This document shows, piece after piece, positions 1 to 12,807 of a DNA stretch of 64,000 nucleotides. The position numbers were made by a program, and so were the translations under genes. Numbering within the stretch: position 1 is the first letter of the stretch; each line of letters opens with the position of its first letter. Source of the DNA: Sclerodactyla briareus (taxonomy: Eukaryota > Echinodermata > Holothuroidea > Dendrochirotida > Sclerodactylidae). The notes beneath the pieces were generated by a model. The model did not search any database. It was not told where the DNA came from and saw only the letters and a list, made by a program, of their open reading frames with translations. The stretch is taken from positions 345,001 to 409,000 of the forward strand of contig JAODTK010005611.1 of the NCBI GenBank assembly GCA_026419785.1, read 5' to 3'.

Positions 1-329
1 ATAGAGGGTTGTTCGGACTAGTGGAGTGTTTGCACCGTACTCTGGTCGGGTGGGGTAACCGGTCGAAGGTGAATGGGGCACAGTGTGCGACGATAACTGG
101 GACATCTCCGACGCCACTGTCGTCTGTCGTCACTCGCTACACCGGAGCCGAGTCGGAAGCGGTATCAGCTTACTTTGGCGAAGATCAGGACGGATATTCC
201 TGATGTGTGGCAGTGTAGCGGAACGAGGACTCCCTTCAGCAGTGTCCGATGAACGACATTGGCCAACACGACTGTAGCCATAGAGAGGACGCTGGGGTGG
301 CATGTTCATCAGCGACGATGGGACACCTG
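1..329 (+). CDS. SRCR domain exon, cut by the left window edge
   Basis: The exon encodes most of an SRCR domain. One frame gives [16 protein letters not shown] from base 83, the hallmark WGTVCDD...VVCR region with cysteines 1 and 2. Another frame gives [19 protein letters not shown] from base 249, the hallmark C-terminal H.C.H.EDAGV.C block. The frame changes between about 130 and 250, where the FGE / CSGNEDS core should be. The exon ends at CACCTG before a GTAAGC donor at 330. The 5' end of the domain is outside the window or degraded, and bases 1-60 match the start of the exon at 5293-5634 only loosely. It is a close paralogue of that exon. Frame breaks may be sequencing errors. Confidence 0.75.
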
Positions 330-999
330 GTAAGCATGTATGCTATGACCCGACCAAAAACAAATCCTGGCCTGACGCGGCTCCGAGTGATTGCATACCT
401 ACTTACACATGAAGCTCACCTGATAGGGTTGGGCTCTCGGCATTTCTAGCTATTACCTATTTCAGCAACCAAGTCAAACCCGGAAATGTTCAGGATTGCC
501 CAGGTAAACCCCTGTTGAATCACTCAAAAAAAGGAATCTTGGGCTGTAGTTCTTCCATTCAGTATTTGTTCGCGAACTGGGATTTGACAGTGATGCAATG
601 GTAAATGTGAAACAAGATCCATCGCTGGTATTAGTATAGATGTATGGAAGGACGCCCTCTATTGTTTCATCAGTGGTTCCCGGCGATCTCCCGAGGCTTC
701 CACGACCAGTCTGCGAATAGCGACGATGTTTTCCTGTGAGCATCACATTCAGTCGTCGAGACTTAGCTCCTAACTTAGGCAGTACCTAACACAGATTGCA
801 CGAGACATGTACAGCCTCATGTATAGGCTACGGAATAACTGTGGAGATATTTTGGTAAGAGAACTCCCCCAAGTTTCATTCGAATGCTCATCGATAAAAT
901 CCATTTGGTGAAGTAATTCCTTTCATTAGTAAATATATCTGGAATGTGCGACCAGTTCTCCAAGGGAGCCAAACCCATATGAACAGAATAGACAATATA

Positions 1000-1290
1000 C
1001 CCAACATTGGTAACGTTCCCAACAAAAACCCAACGGTTGGATTATTGTTTGAGCAATGGGAAGTATTAGCCATCATTGATAAAATGACTTGCCCAAGATG
1101 GACCCTCCCAGCATTTGGGGATATGAAAACAAAAACAAAAAAAACTAACTAGTTGGGCAATTGTCTGCCCAATAGTTGAGAATTCGTCTTAACCATTCTA
1201 GTTGGTAAATGTTTGCCCACCTGTTAGTTGCTGATACTTGCCCAATGTTGGGTGAAAAGTTGGGAAAATTTTGCCCAATATTTTCAACCA
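1000..1290. repeat. Degenerate minisatellite of GCCCAA / TTGGGC motifs
   Basis: The words CCCAACATTGG, CCCAACGGTTGG, GTTGGGCAATTG, TGCCCAATAGTT, TGCCCAATGTTGGG and TTTTGCCCAATATT recur within 290 bases in both orientations. Adjacent inverted words could pair into short hairpins. No coding content is evident. Confidence 0.5.
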
Positions 1291-1670
1291 GTGTGGCGTG
1301 TTGTGTGTGGGTATGCGCGTATGGGCGCGCATGCGTGTGTATGTGCGATTATAAGTATAGTGAGGCTGGTAACAAATTCCATAGTCAGGTAGTCCTGAAA
1401 AAATGACGTGTGGGCCAGAACCCTATAAATAATATATATATAAATAAATCACCTGATCGTGAGTTTCCGACATGTATGTCTCAATTTTCACATGTTTGCT
1501 GAAAACGTTGGCATAGTTACGCGAGAGCATGCGAGGATATGAAAAAATCTATGTGAAACAAATATTGAACCAATTCAACCAGAATTATGAGATTGTAATG
1601 GGAGATTCCGTCACACAGGTTGGGTATTATCTAAGAACGTAACGTTGTATGCGAGGAGGGTACAGTCATA

Positions 1671-2005
1671 GGTCGTCTGAGGTCACAGAGGTCGAAGTCT
1701 GATTGTTTGTTTGGTATAGGTCGGGGTGATTTTGGTCAAAAATGAAAAAAAAATTGTGAAAAGTCGCTATGGCCATTTTGGGCTTGTCAACACGAGGTCG
1801 CCATAGGTCAAAGTCCGAAAATTTCGAAACTCAGTGTGTAGCTTTCTTATCAAAGTATAGGAACCCTATTGTTGGTTGGGATAAACGGAAATTTGGGTCA
1901 TATGTTATGTTCCCATATGATCTTGGTGGCAATCGCCCATTTGTCTCGTGTCTGGTTATAAGTTGTCAGAAAGAGCAAGGAATCACTAAGCCTCTTGGCT
2001 TCTGG
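1671..2005 (+). mobile_element. 3' portion of a satellite-bearing (Helentron-like) repeat
   Basis: The segment contains GGTCGTCTGAGGTCACAG, TGTGTAGCTTTCTTATC and AGGAACCCTATTGTT, the words that define the tandem unit at 24-25.8 kb. It then has a unique tail (CAATCGCCCATTTGTCTCG and onward) shared with 25645-25842. It stops at the same point: a small hairpin AAGCC-tctt-GGCTT followed by CTGG. No 5' hairpin end was found, so this copy looks 5'-truncated or too divergent. Non-autonomous; no protein is encoded. Confidence 0.55.
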
Positions 2006-2221
2006 TCGATCCGAGTCAATACACAAGCTCCAAACTCTGTACAGAAAAATCAATGGAGTCGCGTTTGCCGTTAACTATTATATGATGATCCGGTTTTATT
2101 ATTGACGGAACAGTTTTGTTGGTAATGGCTGACTAAGATGCCAGTAAAGCATTCATTCTTCAATGAGTACTAGCGACCATTGACACGTTAATCTTACTTA
2201 TATTGATGTTTCTGATTTCAG

Positions 2222-2566
2222 GATTACGACATCGACCTGGTCGGTGGTGCCCCCGAAACGAAGTCGATTCGAGTACTTGTAGATGGTCCATGGGGACAGT
2301 GTGTGATTACTCTGGGGTTATTATTACGCAACTGTGGTCCTGCGACACTCGGCGTCCCCGGAGCGTCCTCCTACAGTTCGAAGGCCCATTAATGGACCTG
2401 GAACGGCCAGATATGCTGATGAGTAGCGTGTCACGGAACAGAGTGGTCTTTGAATGATGCTCCAAGATTCTCTCGGATCACACAACTGCCTCCACACAGA
2501 AGACGCCGGGGTCGAATGTGAACTACTCTACTCAACCGGACTCCATCACAACAACATCTCCCACAG
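2222..2566 (+). CDS. SRCR domain exon, frameshifted
   Basis: The exon follows a TTTCAG acceptor and opens in phase 1 as DYDIDLVGGAPETKSIRVLVDG, the usual IRLVGG...GRVEVLVDG start of an SRCR domain. The next words read PWGQC in the same frame, but GTVCDYSG if one G is added to the G run after TGG, so a homopolymer deletion explains the break. The core is hard to read. The end is clear in another frame: HNCLHTEDAGVECE at about 2480-2522. A Thr/Ser-rich tail leads to a CCACAG|GTAGGA donor at 2567. Total length 345 bases equals 115 codons, normal for this exon family. Confidence 0.72.
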
Positions 2567-2649
2567 GTAGGACCGCGAGGAATGACGGATGGTGTTATCC
2601 GTTTACTACTAAATCCACCCCCCATCCCCCCCCCCTCCCCCACCTCAAC

Positions 2650-2880
2650 AGCCAACAGTGACACCCACCCCCGTCCGTGAAGACGCCGAGGTGGGATGCG
2701 AAGCAATTGCTACAACAAGCCTCACTCCGGCAGTGACCCCAACCTGTGATAGTTGTAGGTCACCAACCCCACCCACTGTGGAATTTAAGTCTGGATAACA
2801 CAATCCATACCCCAACAGTAACCTTAGAGGTACCGCCAGGGTGGAATGTTCCATAGTCATATACACCGAACCTCGAGTCC
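2650..2880 (+). other. Degenerate echoes of an SRCR C-terminal tail
   Basis: After a C-rich tract ending in CCTCAACAG at 2651, one frame reads PTVTPTPVREDAEVGCEAI, then TTSLTPAVTPTC. This resembles the EDAGVEC plus Thr/Pro-rich tail that ends the exon at 2566. A weaker third echo (TARVECSIVIYTEP) lies at about 2833-2875. The polypyrimidine tract and AG look like an acceptor, but no good GT donor follows the first echo. It may be a linker mini-exon, a partial exon duplication, or chance. Not a confident coding region. Confidence 0.3.
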
Positions 2881-3362
2881 AGCAGTATCCAGATCACCAC
2901 TACAATAAATTCCACCACACGAGGTTAGAGGTTACACATTACCTTTCTGTTTTCGACAGGACTGTCGGCAAATGTGAGTGGAAAGGAAAATTCCGTTAAA
3001 AAAGTAATATTCAGAGTTTTAAATTTTGAGTTTGAAACCTGAAAATTTACCAGGCGCTATGCTTAGCGCTCATTTTTCCATTCATAATAATAACATGAAC
3101 CCTATTATTTCGGGTTCAGATCGAAATGCTCTGATATGACAGAGGTAAAATATAATGCTCAGCTAGATTAGATTGTAAATTAGCTCCGAATCTTCGAATA
3201 TTTGCGAACGGAGGTTCTCGCCTCACAAAGTCGAACAATAAGGTCTCCTGATCATGAATTGTTCCACAACATGGATCTGAAGAGGGGGCATTGTGGGACC
3301 TGTATTGGCACTAATGACCCAACATTTCGACACTGTTTCGACACTTTTTCGTACTTCCTCAG
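2881..3362 (+). other. Intron, nothing recognised
   Basis: AT-rich sequence without recognisable exon or repeat. It ends in TACTTCCTCAG at 3352-3362, the acceptor of the next SRCR exon. Confidence 0.4.
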
Positions 3363-5634
<2,272 letters not shown>

Positions 5635-6571
5635 GTAAGTGATGAATTGTGTGACGATGGCTGTATATGGGCATGCGCTGAGCGCACGGGGTAATTATAC
5701 ATTACCGTGCAAACAATCGGGGGCTATATAGGTTCAGGACACGTATGTATCCTTCCAACCGAAGTTTCCAACGGACCATGTCATTCACGGCGTAATAATA
5801 GTGTAACTAGCATGAAAGCAGCGAGGGGTAATCATTTTGTAATAAAGGTTTGTGAAAGGTAATTGATGCGAATGTAACATTCTATATTACAAATCTGACT
5901 ACAAATCAATTATGTGTTTTTTCTATAAGAAACGACTGCAATCAGTTATATTCCCACCTTCAAACTTTAATCCTTCTTTGCATATTCACGTACTCAATTG
6001 ATGCAAGAATGCTGCTTTTGATTGTAACAATGATTTTATCTCTTCATGTTCACCCATGCATGCCGGATTAACTAACACTCACTTGCTGGTGAACAATGTT
6101 GCTGATAGCTTGATCACGGTTGCTGTTATTACTGTTGTCGAGTGCACCTCGATTGAATGTTACGCGCGAGATGAATGTAGTGCATGATATATTTTTGTAT
6201 TATTTCAAACTCTCGTTTACCGTTCTCGGCGCGCTTACAATGGTGGCAGCGGTGGGATGATGGATGATGGAGTGAGGCGTGCTGGTTAGGTAGCTTCGGC
6301 TGATGGATGTCTGCATATCATGTAGGTAACGCTATGTTCCGCCGGGATGCATAGTTAACCACATCGTGCCCGAGGGGCGTATCGACTATCCTCCATTTAC
6401 AGGGGTAATTCCAGTCTCAAAACTTTTAGGGTTAAAACATCCGTGTCGCCAGTATCGGCGAAGTCATGAATCCCTGTTCACACTCTCACTAATTCTCATT
6501 CATTCAATTTTCCCGGGATTTGGTTGGCTCGTCGATCTAATGTAATAACTGATGTGTTCTCCGTTATCCAG
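5635..6571 (+). other. Intron, nothing recognised
   Basis: No exon or repeat family recognised. It ends with CCGTTATCCAG at 6561-6571, the acceptor of the next SRCR exon. Confidence 0.4.
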
Positions 6572-6910
6572 AGATAGAGATACAGGACATTCGACTCGTG
6601 GTGGTTTCCGCGGAGAATGTCGGTCGAGTCGAGGTGTTTGCCGATGGCGAATGGGGGACGGTATGCGACGACTCATGGGGATGGCGGACGCCGATGTGGC
6701 CTGTAGAAGCCAACTCGGCTTCACCGGGGCATTACGTCCACGTACGAGTGCCTACTTGGTGGAGGGTCAGGACCAATATGGCTGGATAACGTGGCATGTG
6801 TCGGATATGAACAATCCCTGCAGGATTGCTCCAAGAACCGCATCGGTGTCCATAATTGTCATCACTTGGAAGACGCTGGCGTGGAATGTGACACAGAGAT
6901 CACAAACTTG
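6572..6910 (+). CDS. SRCR domain exon
   Basis: The exon follows TTATCCAG and ends in AACTTG|GTGAGA, 339 bases. It opens with DIRLVVVSAENVGRVEVFADG and continues [12 protein letters not shown]. After a frame change ADVACRSQLGFTGALRPR is read, with one extra residue between C and QLGF. Later frames give WLDNVACVGYEQSLQDC and SKNRIGVHNCHHLEDAGVEC. Every conserved cysteine can be found. The 3' half and the intron just after it were duplicated to 7530-7860. The start resembles that of the exon at 16522-16878 (IQDIRLVGG...NVGRVE), marking these two as a subfamily. Confidence 0.84.
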
Positions 6911-6941
6911 GTGAGAATAAGTTGTTCCAAGCTCCCACCAT

Positions 6942-7337
6942 GAAGGGCGAGTCTCGCCAAAAATATTCAAATGTCATATGATTGTGCATGATCATCATGC
7001 CAACCAAACCTTTGTTTTCATTTTTCATAGCATTTCGGTATAAAGTTACAAATTTTTAAAAGATATTAATTGACCACTGCTAAGTTTGGCATATTTTGAA
7101 AATTGGCATTTGATGACGTCAATTTTAAAGGAAAGGTTGAGAAATAAATATATATATATATATACAAAGGTTGCCAGTTTGCCGAAAATCACCAAATTAC
7201 ATGACATTTGAGGAAGCCATATCTTCCCAACCGAACATGTTATAAACCTCGAACAAGTGAGATTCATAGTATTTTATTATTCTCTTAATATTATAACACC
7301 AAAAAGAGTATTATTTGGCTGGAATTTGCCTTTAAAG
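6942..7337 (-). mobile_element. MITE-like element, TTAA-type, minus copy
   Basis: This segment is the inverted counterpart of 59793-60205. Shared words, one strand reversed, include the CATAGCATTTTCGG region, TTGCCAGTTTGCCG and AGCCATATCTTCCCAA. Its right end GGAATTTGCCTTTAAA matches the terminal inverted repeat of the other copy; the left end (GGGCGAGTCTCGCC) is eroded. The paralogous intron at 7715-7745 lacks the insert and reads CTCTTTAAGTTTTGAGC there, giving an empty site centred on TTAA. A piggyBac-type TTAA target is inferred. No coding capacity. Confidence 0.65.
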
Positions 7338-7529
7338 TATGAGCTATTAGGTCCATGCATATAGGCAGTTCCCTTTTTTTTATATATATTTTTTTTTATA
7401 GGAATCCTGGCTGTGGAAATCGAGATGAATGCAATAATTTGTGATCTCGCCCTGCGATTATAGCCATTACAAGTACTTGAAATTTCGCCCTTGCACTGAG
7501 ACCTCCATATAACGCCCCAATTGAAGAAT

Positions 7530-7715
7530 TAAGTAGATAGTCCGCCTACGAGCGCCTGCTGGCGGGCGGATAAATCATGGCTGAATAACGTAGTGTACCG
7601 GATATTACAATCTCTGCCAGGTTGTCCCAAGAACGACATCAGTGTCCATAGTTGTGGTCACTCGAAGGACGCTGATGTAGAATGTGACACAAGACTATAC
7701 AACCAATGGGAATTA
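7530..7715 (+). pseudogene. Truncated SRCR exon copy without donor
   Basis: The segment matches the 3' half of the exon at 6572-6910 and the first bases of its intron. Frames read WLNNVVYRILQSLPGC, PKNDISVHSCGHSKDADVEC and DTRLYNQWELV. Where the parent has CTTG|GTGAGAATAAG this copy has CAATGGGAATTAG, so the splice donor is gone. The N-terminal half of the domain (WGTVCDD...VVCR) is absent upstream. It is therefore a partial, non-functional duplication. The duplication continues to about 7860 (AGCTATTAGGTCC in both copies), and the parent intron carries a MITE that this copy lacks. Confidence 0.7.
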
Positions 7716-8560
7716 GTCGTTTCAAGTCCCCTCTTTAAGTTTTGAGCTATTAGGTCCAGACAGCTGTACGCTTTAATGCTTCTTTATGAATCCTTAACTG
7801 TGAACATCTGGATGGATGCATCAAATCACGCAACTCCGGGGATTGAAGAATGTAAATAGGTATTTCAATGTTCGAACAGTGTCCCTCACGGCCTGGAATG
7901 TAGAAGCTGAGATGCCACAACTTACTATGAAGCAGTGCTCGTTGTTTGTTAGAGGGAGCTAACATTTCCAGACAACTGAATTGAATTTCCATTATGTTGA
8001 ATGGAGGATAGGTGTTCGTTGGCCAATACATATGCATATACCTCATTCACCAACGCACTACATTATTCAGCACTGCTTCGATGGGTGCCAGTTAACGGTT
8101 GGCTGACATTCATTAGGAAAACGAACCAATAGCTCATCACAACTGAATTTGCTATATTCCCAAGTTGGGATAGGAAGCATATATACAATCATGCTCAGGG
8201 GAAATTGTCATATCTCATCACGGGTTCAACGCGCATTTCAGATTTCCAGTCGAAAGCATTTTAGGCTTATAAATCAACTTTAAACCAAACTTCATACTTC
8301 CAGTAAAATCCGTCAGTCGTATACAAGTCGTATACAGTCGAGAAAACCCAGCAGAGACTATTCCGGCCCTGAAAATTGGGTAATTTATATCCTAGGATAC
8401 CGACTAGAACATATGAATAGGTCTATAGACGTAGGACCACTATTGAGGGTAGAGTATATGTAATTGGTTTGATCTGTGTATCTACTACCAAGTCATATTG
8501 AAGAAGAATCCAATGATCCCCCAAAATGTTGGCACGAAAATATTTGCATACGCATTTCAG
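7716..8560 (+). other. Intron, partly duplicated
   Basis: Bases 7730-7860 match 7322-7470 (AGCTATTAGGTCC, then a region of GAATCC and GATG words). The remainder shows no recognised feature and ends in the acceptor ACGCATTTCAG (8550-8560). Confidence 0.45.
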
Positions 8561-8921
8561 ACAATCGAGGAATTCGACTAGCCGGTGTGCTACCACCTTC
8601 AAACGAAGGGCGTGTCGAGGTCCTCGTAGATGGCAATTGGGGGACAGTGTGCGATGACTCCTGGGTAGTAGAAGACGCCATTGTGACCTGTCGACAGCTC
8701 GGTTTCCCCGGAGCCCGGGCGGTCAGCCGGCAGATGGCTACTTCGAGAGGCAGCGTGACAGATATTGGCTGGATCAGATTGACTGTTCCGGGAACGGAAG
8801 AATCTTTGGATGAATGCCCCGAAGAACGCCGTCGGGGACCACAACTGTTGACCATTCGGAGACGCCGGGGTAGAAGTACAGTTGTGTTACAACCTGTCCT
8901 ACCCAAAAGCGGCCCCTGAAC
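8561..8921 (+). CDS. SRCR domain exon
   Basis: After the CGCATTTCAG acceptor one uninterrupted frame reads [35 protein letters not shown] and VVEDAIVTCRQLGFPGA. This is the longest clean SRCR N-terminus in the window. The second half is shifted: bases encode YWLDQIDCSG, a CP.KNAVGDHNC-like stretch and EDAGVEV near 8865-8880, then a Tyr/Pro tail to a GAAC|GTAAGA donor at 8922. The final conserved Cys of EDAGVEC reads GTA (Val) in the best frame, which may be real or an indel artefact. The exon length of 361 is not a multiple of three, in keeping with an unresolved indel. Confidence 0.82.
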
Positions 8922-9427
8922 GTAAGATCATTTTTTGGGTAGAAACAAAGAAACACTATAGACTCGAGGTGAAATGGCCGTTGATTGACAAATTTATTAC
9001 AACAATAAGTTGAATATTTAAAAGGGTCTCTGTTTTCAGGGGTATTCTCCATTTACTGTGGACGGGTTTACTATGAAGACATAATGGTAGGGACCGCACT
9101 ACCGATGCATATTATTCCCCCTTACTCTTCGAACGTATCAAGCGAGAAAAAATGACGCAAGGTGGATCGCGAGTCGACAGACCGTTCGACGTACACTCTG
9201 AAACATGTTTTGTATAATTTTACACATGCTGTGTAACTAGCAGTGTAGGTTCATTATTTGCACCTTTCTATGCTGTCCATAAACATGGAATGTTTTCAAC
9301 AGGGCTCCGATCTGTTCAGCATAAACAGGCGCATGAACATGGTTGCATGTAACGCTCATTTAGTAATTTTAATGCTCAGTACTTTTTGGGTACTGACCCT
9401 ACTGTTTTGGAACCCTGCTTATCGTAG
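8922..9427 (+). other. Intron, nothing recognised
   Basis: No exon or repeat recognised. The proposed acceptor is CTTATCGTAG at 9418-9427. Confidence 0.4.
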
Positions 9428-9773
9428 AATCGAGGCTATCCGCCTGTTGTGGTTGGACCCCAAACGAGGGGCTGATCGAGGTATTGGTAGATGGCCAATG
9501 GGGACGTATGTGAGATCATGGGATCGAAGACGCGCGACTCGTCTGCAAACGCTCGGTTACACTGCTGCTGCGGCTTCATATGGACTTGCAGCCGCCATAT
9601 GGTCCGGGAATGGGACTACTATGGTTAGATGAGGTTGCGTGTCTTTGAGTAGAGGACTCCTTAGATGATTGCCCCAAGAATCCCATCGGTGTCCATTACT
9701 GTAGTCACGGGGAAGATGCCGGGGTACGAGGCCACCGTTGCCACTACACCGGCAACCACAACAATGGCAGGAG
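9428..9773 (+). CDS. SRCR domain exon, diverged
   Basis: The exon lies between CTTATCGTAG and a GGAG|GTGAGA donor. Frames give AIRL, LIEVLVDGQWG, then EDARLVCKRLGYTAAAAS, the VVCRQLGY core with Leu-Val-Cys-Lys. The WGTVCDDSW stretch is shortened to about GTATGTGAGATCATGG, missing bases for one or two residues. The C-terminus reads EDSLDDCPKNPIGVHYC and SHGEDAGVRGH. The last conserved Cys is replaced by Arg-Gly in this frame, and the VxC before EDSL is read in a different frame (GCVS). The alanine-rich middle is unlike its neighbours. Possibly a decaying domain, but sequence error cannot be excluded. Confidence 0.72.
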
Positions 9774-11488
9774 GTGAGAGCTAATGAATGAGCACAAAAA
9801 AAGCGGCAACACCCGCACAGAACTCGAAAATACGACACATAATCGACACGAGAAGCGAATATGCGTAGTGCTTCCTTTGCCAATTCACATCTGAATATTT
9901 ATAATCTTTATTCCGAGCAGAAGTCAGCATAATAATTGGACTACCACACACAACACGTTCCGTATTATGATGTCAAGTGAGTTTCAATTACACGTCTCTT
10001 TGTGTCATTAACTACATACAAATAATATCCTTGCGCCTATAATCCCTAGTTTCCAGAAAGGTAGGGGTTCCTATCTCTGCTTATTCTGGTAGGAGCGATC
10101 TCAATAACCTGTTGGATATATTGCTTATTCTAAAGCTTGGCTAACACAATATTGCCAAGAGTAATGTGTCAATGTTCAACTCCAATACCAACCAGGTAAT
10201 GGGTAACATGAGAAGTTTGGGGTCCAATTGGTACACACAGACAACAGAACTTCCCTTTACGCAATTTCAGACTGTTTTTCAGTGGCTGAGAAGGCAATAT
10301 CGAATATGAAATTTATCATGTTTTAAAAAGCTGTGTCAGGAGGTCATCATCAACACCCTTCCACACCCTCTCACTTTCATATGAACTTGATAGATACTCA
10401 ATCATAGATATCGGGCTGGCAAGTTTTTTGAACTTTGCCTATCGTGACCCTGAATGACCTTGAACTTGGCGACTGGGAAAAAACATTAGGGTTCATCCTC
10501 AGGTACCTGAGCAACCCACGTGCCTGAATTGGAACTTGATACCTATTTGCGTTCGTTAGATATCGTCGTGACAAGGGGGTCACACACACAGCTTCAGCTT
10601 TGGTTTCAGCTTTTCGTGTCGAATCACCATCACCTCTTCCCCCGCCCCTCCACACACACACATCACAAAGAGGTTATGGCAGCAAGTGTATACTATAGAC
10701 GACGATCAAGTGAAAATTTATTCACATTGATGAGATGGATTTTTTTCAAGAGCAAAGTCCGGATTGTCGATGCCCTAAAGAATAGTAATTTTTCGGTATA
10801 ATTGCAAACTGTGGGGTACAACGAAGGATCTCGATCACAAAATTGACACATTTCAAAGAAGACTACTCTGCAATGTTCTCAACATCAGATGACCAATCAT
10901 GGGCGGCTTTTTGTGTTGGCGGTTGGGGGGGGGGGGGGGGGGGAGACGGACAGACGAACACTACCTAAGCGATGCGCCACTACGGGTTGGCGCGTAGCAT
11001 ACAAGAACATGTTTCGTTTGACAGACCCTCTCGATTGCAGGAAACTGCACTTCTCATGCCTTATGGGACAGTGATCAGCCTCTATAAAATTGATAACAAT
11101 TTTTTATTTCAGGAAGGTTCTCCAAAAATTTATCGCCCTAGGGATCAATTCTAAGTTTGCGTTGGTGCTGTGACATTCTGAAATACGATGCGAGTGAGGT
11201 TACGGTCATGGAAGGAGCAATGGAAATGGGCAATGGCAACACCCACTACGTTCGCGCGAGATTTTGCAGGATCCACTTGACCAACGATCGACATGACACT
11301 GACCCCTCTCTGACCTATCACAACGATAGGCCTTGGTTTTTTTACCGTGGTGCCTGCCCCTAGTTTTTGTGCACCGTGCACGTACCCAACTCAACAATTA
11401 TAGTAACCTAAATGATGCCGAATACTCTATTTTAAATTTGCAAATTAAACCATATCCCCCCCCTCCGCCCCCCCACCCCCCCAAAAAT

Positions 11489-11779
11489 CACAGGTCCCGC
11501 CAGGTGGTAGACCTACCCCCGTCGCCTCAACCTCCTTCCCTTCAAGAAAACAAAGTTTACACCATCGAAAATTTAGGCAATATTTGTCCCTCACTTTTGG
11601 GACAAGACTTGCAAGTTGTGGGCGTTTCCCGATGCCACCACGTGTTGCCCTCATACGCCCACTAGTGATATATGTGCCCCGTGCACCCCCCTTCAACAAG
11701 TGGTCCACCATAAAGAAAAAACACAGATCCCGCCAGGTGGTAGACCTACCCCCGTCGCCTCAACCCCATTCACCTCAAG
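11489..11779 (+). repeat. Direct repeat of about 55 bases, two copies
   Basis: CCCGCCAGGTGGTAGACC is followed by TACCCCCGTCGCCTCAACC at 11491-11532 and again at 11729-11769. Both copies continue to a TCAAGA-type end (11546 and 11779). A 175-base spacer separates them. Nothing coding. Confidence 0.6.
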
Positions 11780-11989
11780 ATAGCGATTTTGTATGTTTGT
11801 TTGTTTATTTAAATAACTGGTCCCCTTGCAGGACATCGACAACGTCCACACGAGGACCGACACGATAGGGATTGAAGGAAAACCCTTCGTTCATTGATAA
11901 TTATATAAGAACATCCCAGAGTGAATTTCAGGCCGTCCCCCCCCCCATGATCGCTCCCTTGGGACCAATAACAATTGGATACCAAACGA

Positions 11990-12108
11990 CGAACTCCATG
12001 ATGACCAACCAAATCCCTTGGTCATCCGTAGTAGCACATAGGAGATTGAGATCTTTCGGTCACGTCGCGAGACTCCCAAGAGGAAGCTCCAGCGAAGATC
12101 CGCTCTGA
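11990..12108 (+). pseudogene. Possible LINE reverse-transcriptase tail remnant
   Basis: The + frame ending at 12108 reads VVAHRRLRSFGHVARLP. This resembles the RRLRWFGHVARMP-type motif found near the C-terminus of many metazoan non-LTR retrotransposon proteins. The upstream palm and catalytic motifs are absent and the frame closes soon after. It is only a short match, so it is a suggestion of a dead retroelement fragment rather than a firm call. Confidence 0.35.
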
Positions 12109-12488
12109 AGAGCATTGAGAATACTCTAAGCCAGTTGGGGAACTGTGACTACTTTGCTCTGAAAAATCGAATCGCAATTAGGGAACTCAACATTAACATT
12201 TCAAGGACCATAACCTTGCACAAGATCGTGATACGGCGGAGGTTCATCACTGAGCTGTCGATAACGAGACTCAACCTACTATACTACTATGAGATGGATG
12301 TACATCATATCCTTGATGGTGCCAGATCCCGTAAATTTCAAGAATAACCGCATGATTTGTTGTATTGTGGTCAGTTTTCTAGACACCAAATCCTCCGCAC
12401 AACAATTTTCCCGTACTGATTAAATCGCGTCAAATCTGCTTAATTGTTTGGGTGGAGAAGTATCTTTTGATGACCTTGTTGCCACATA

Positions 12489-12807
12489 GGTTCAGAAGGT
12501 GCCGTGGAGCTTATTGGTGAAGGTCTGATCGTACCGAGCAAGCTGTTCCTCAGCCGCTTTGGTGCAGTGACTTGTCAATATTATCGAGCCACCTTGTATC
12601 TTCTTCTCTTAGCTGAGGATGCCTGTGCTACAGACCATAGCTCAAACCTCAGCTTTGGTTATTCTTCAATGAACAAAGGCTTCTTGCCGGAAATCCTCGA
12701 TCGAATGCGGACCTTTTATCGCCTTCGAATGGATCCGACACCCACTGGGTGGTGCTTCCTAGGAATGGCCTGCAGATCTTCACAGGATGGCTTATCGAAC
12801 AGTTGGG
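12489..12807 (+). CDS. Unidentified exon candidate within the SRCR array
   Basis: A 182-codon stop-free stretch (12489-13052) contains a 319-base segment between a CCACATAG acceptor-like site and a CAGTTGG|GTAAGA donor. That length and the phase 1 start match the SRCR exons. Its N-terminus, GSEGAVELIGEG...GAVTCQYYRA, can be laid on the SRCR pattern GNEGRVEV.DG...[11 protein letters not shown] with similar spacing, but with Pro-Ser in place of the first Cys region. Further on, WCFLGMACRSSQDGLSNSW resembles the SRCR word WLDDVxCxxxEDSLxxC. However, the gap between the two cysteine words is about 66 residues instead of about 34, and no EDAGV.C end follows. I do not recognise the domain; it may be a very divergent SRCR, another module, or a chance frame. 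Confidence 0.3.

Larger units (their letters stand above)
330..2221 (+). other. Intron with repeats
   Basis: No exon is supported here. Bases about 330-1000 show nothing I recognise. Bases 1000-1290 carry dispersed TTGGGCAA / TTGCCCAA motifs and 1671-2005 is the 3' end of a satellite-bearing repeat; both are listed separately. The segment ends in a TTTCAG acceptor at 2216-2221. Confidence 0.5.
9774..12488 (+). other. Long intron with repeats
   Basis: Holds a 16-base G run near 10925-10942, a C-rich tract at 11455-11482, a direct 60-base duplication and a possible LINE remnant (both listed separately). No SRCR or LDLa motif was found in any frame. Confidence 0.4.

Noticed and set aside
8493..8906. 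Antisense frame of 137 codons
   Set aside because: Shadow of the SRCR exon at 8561-8921.
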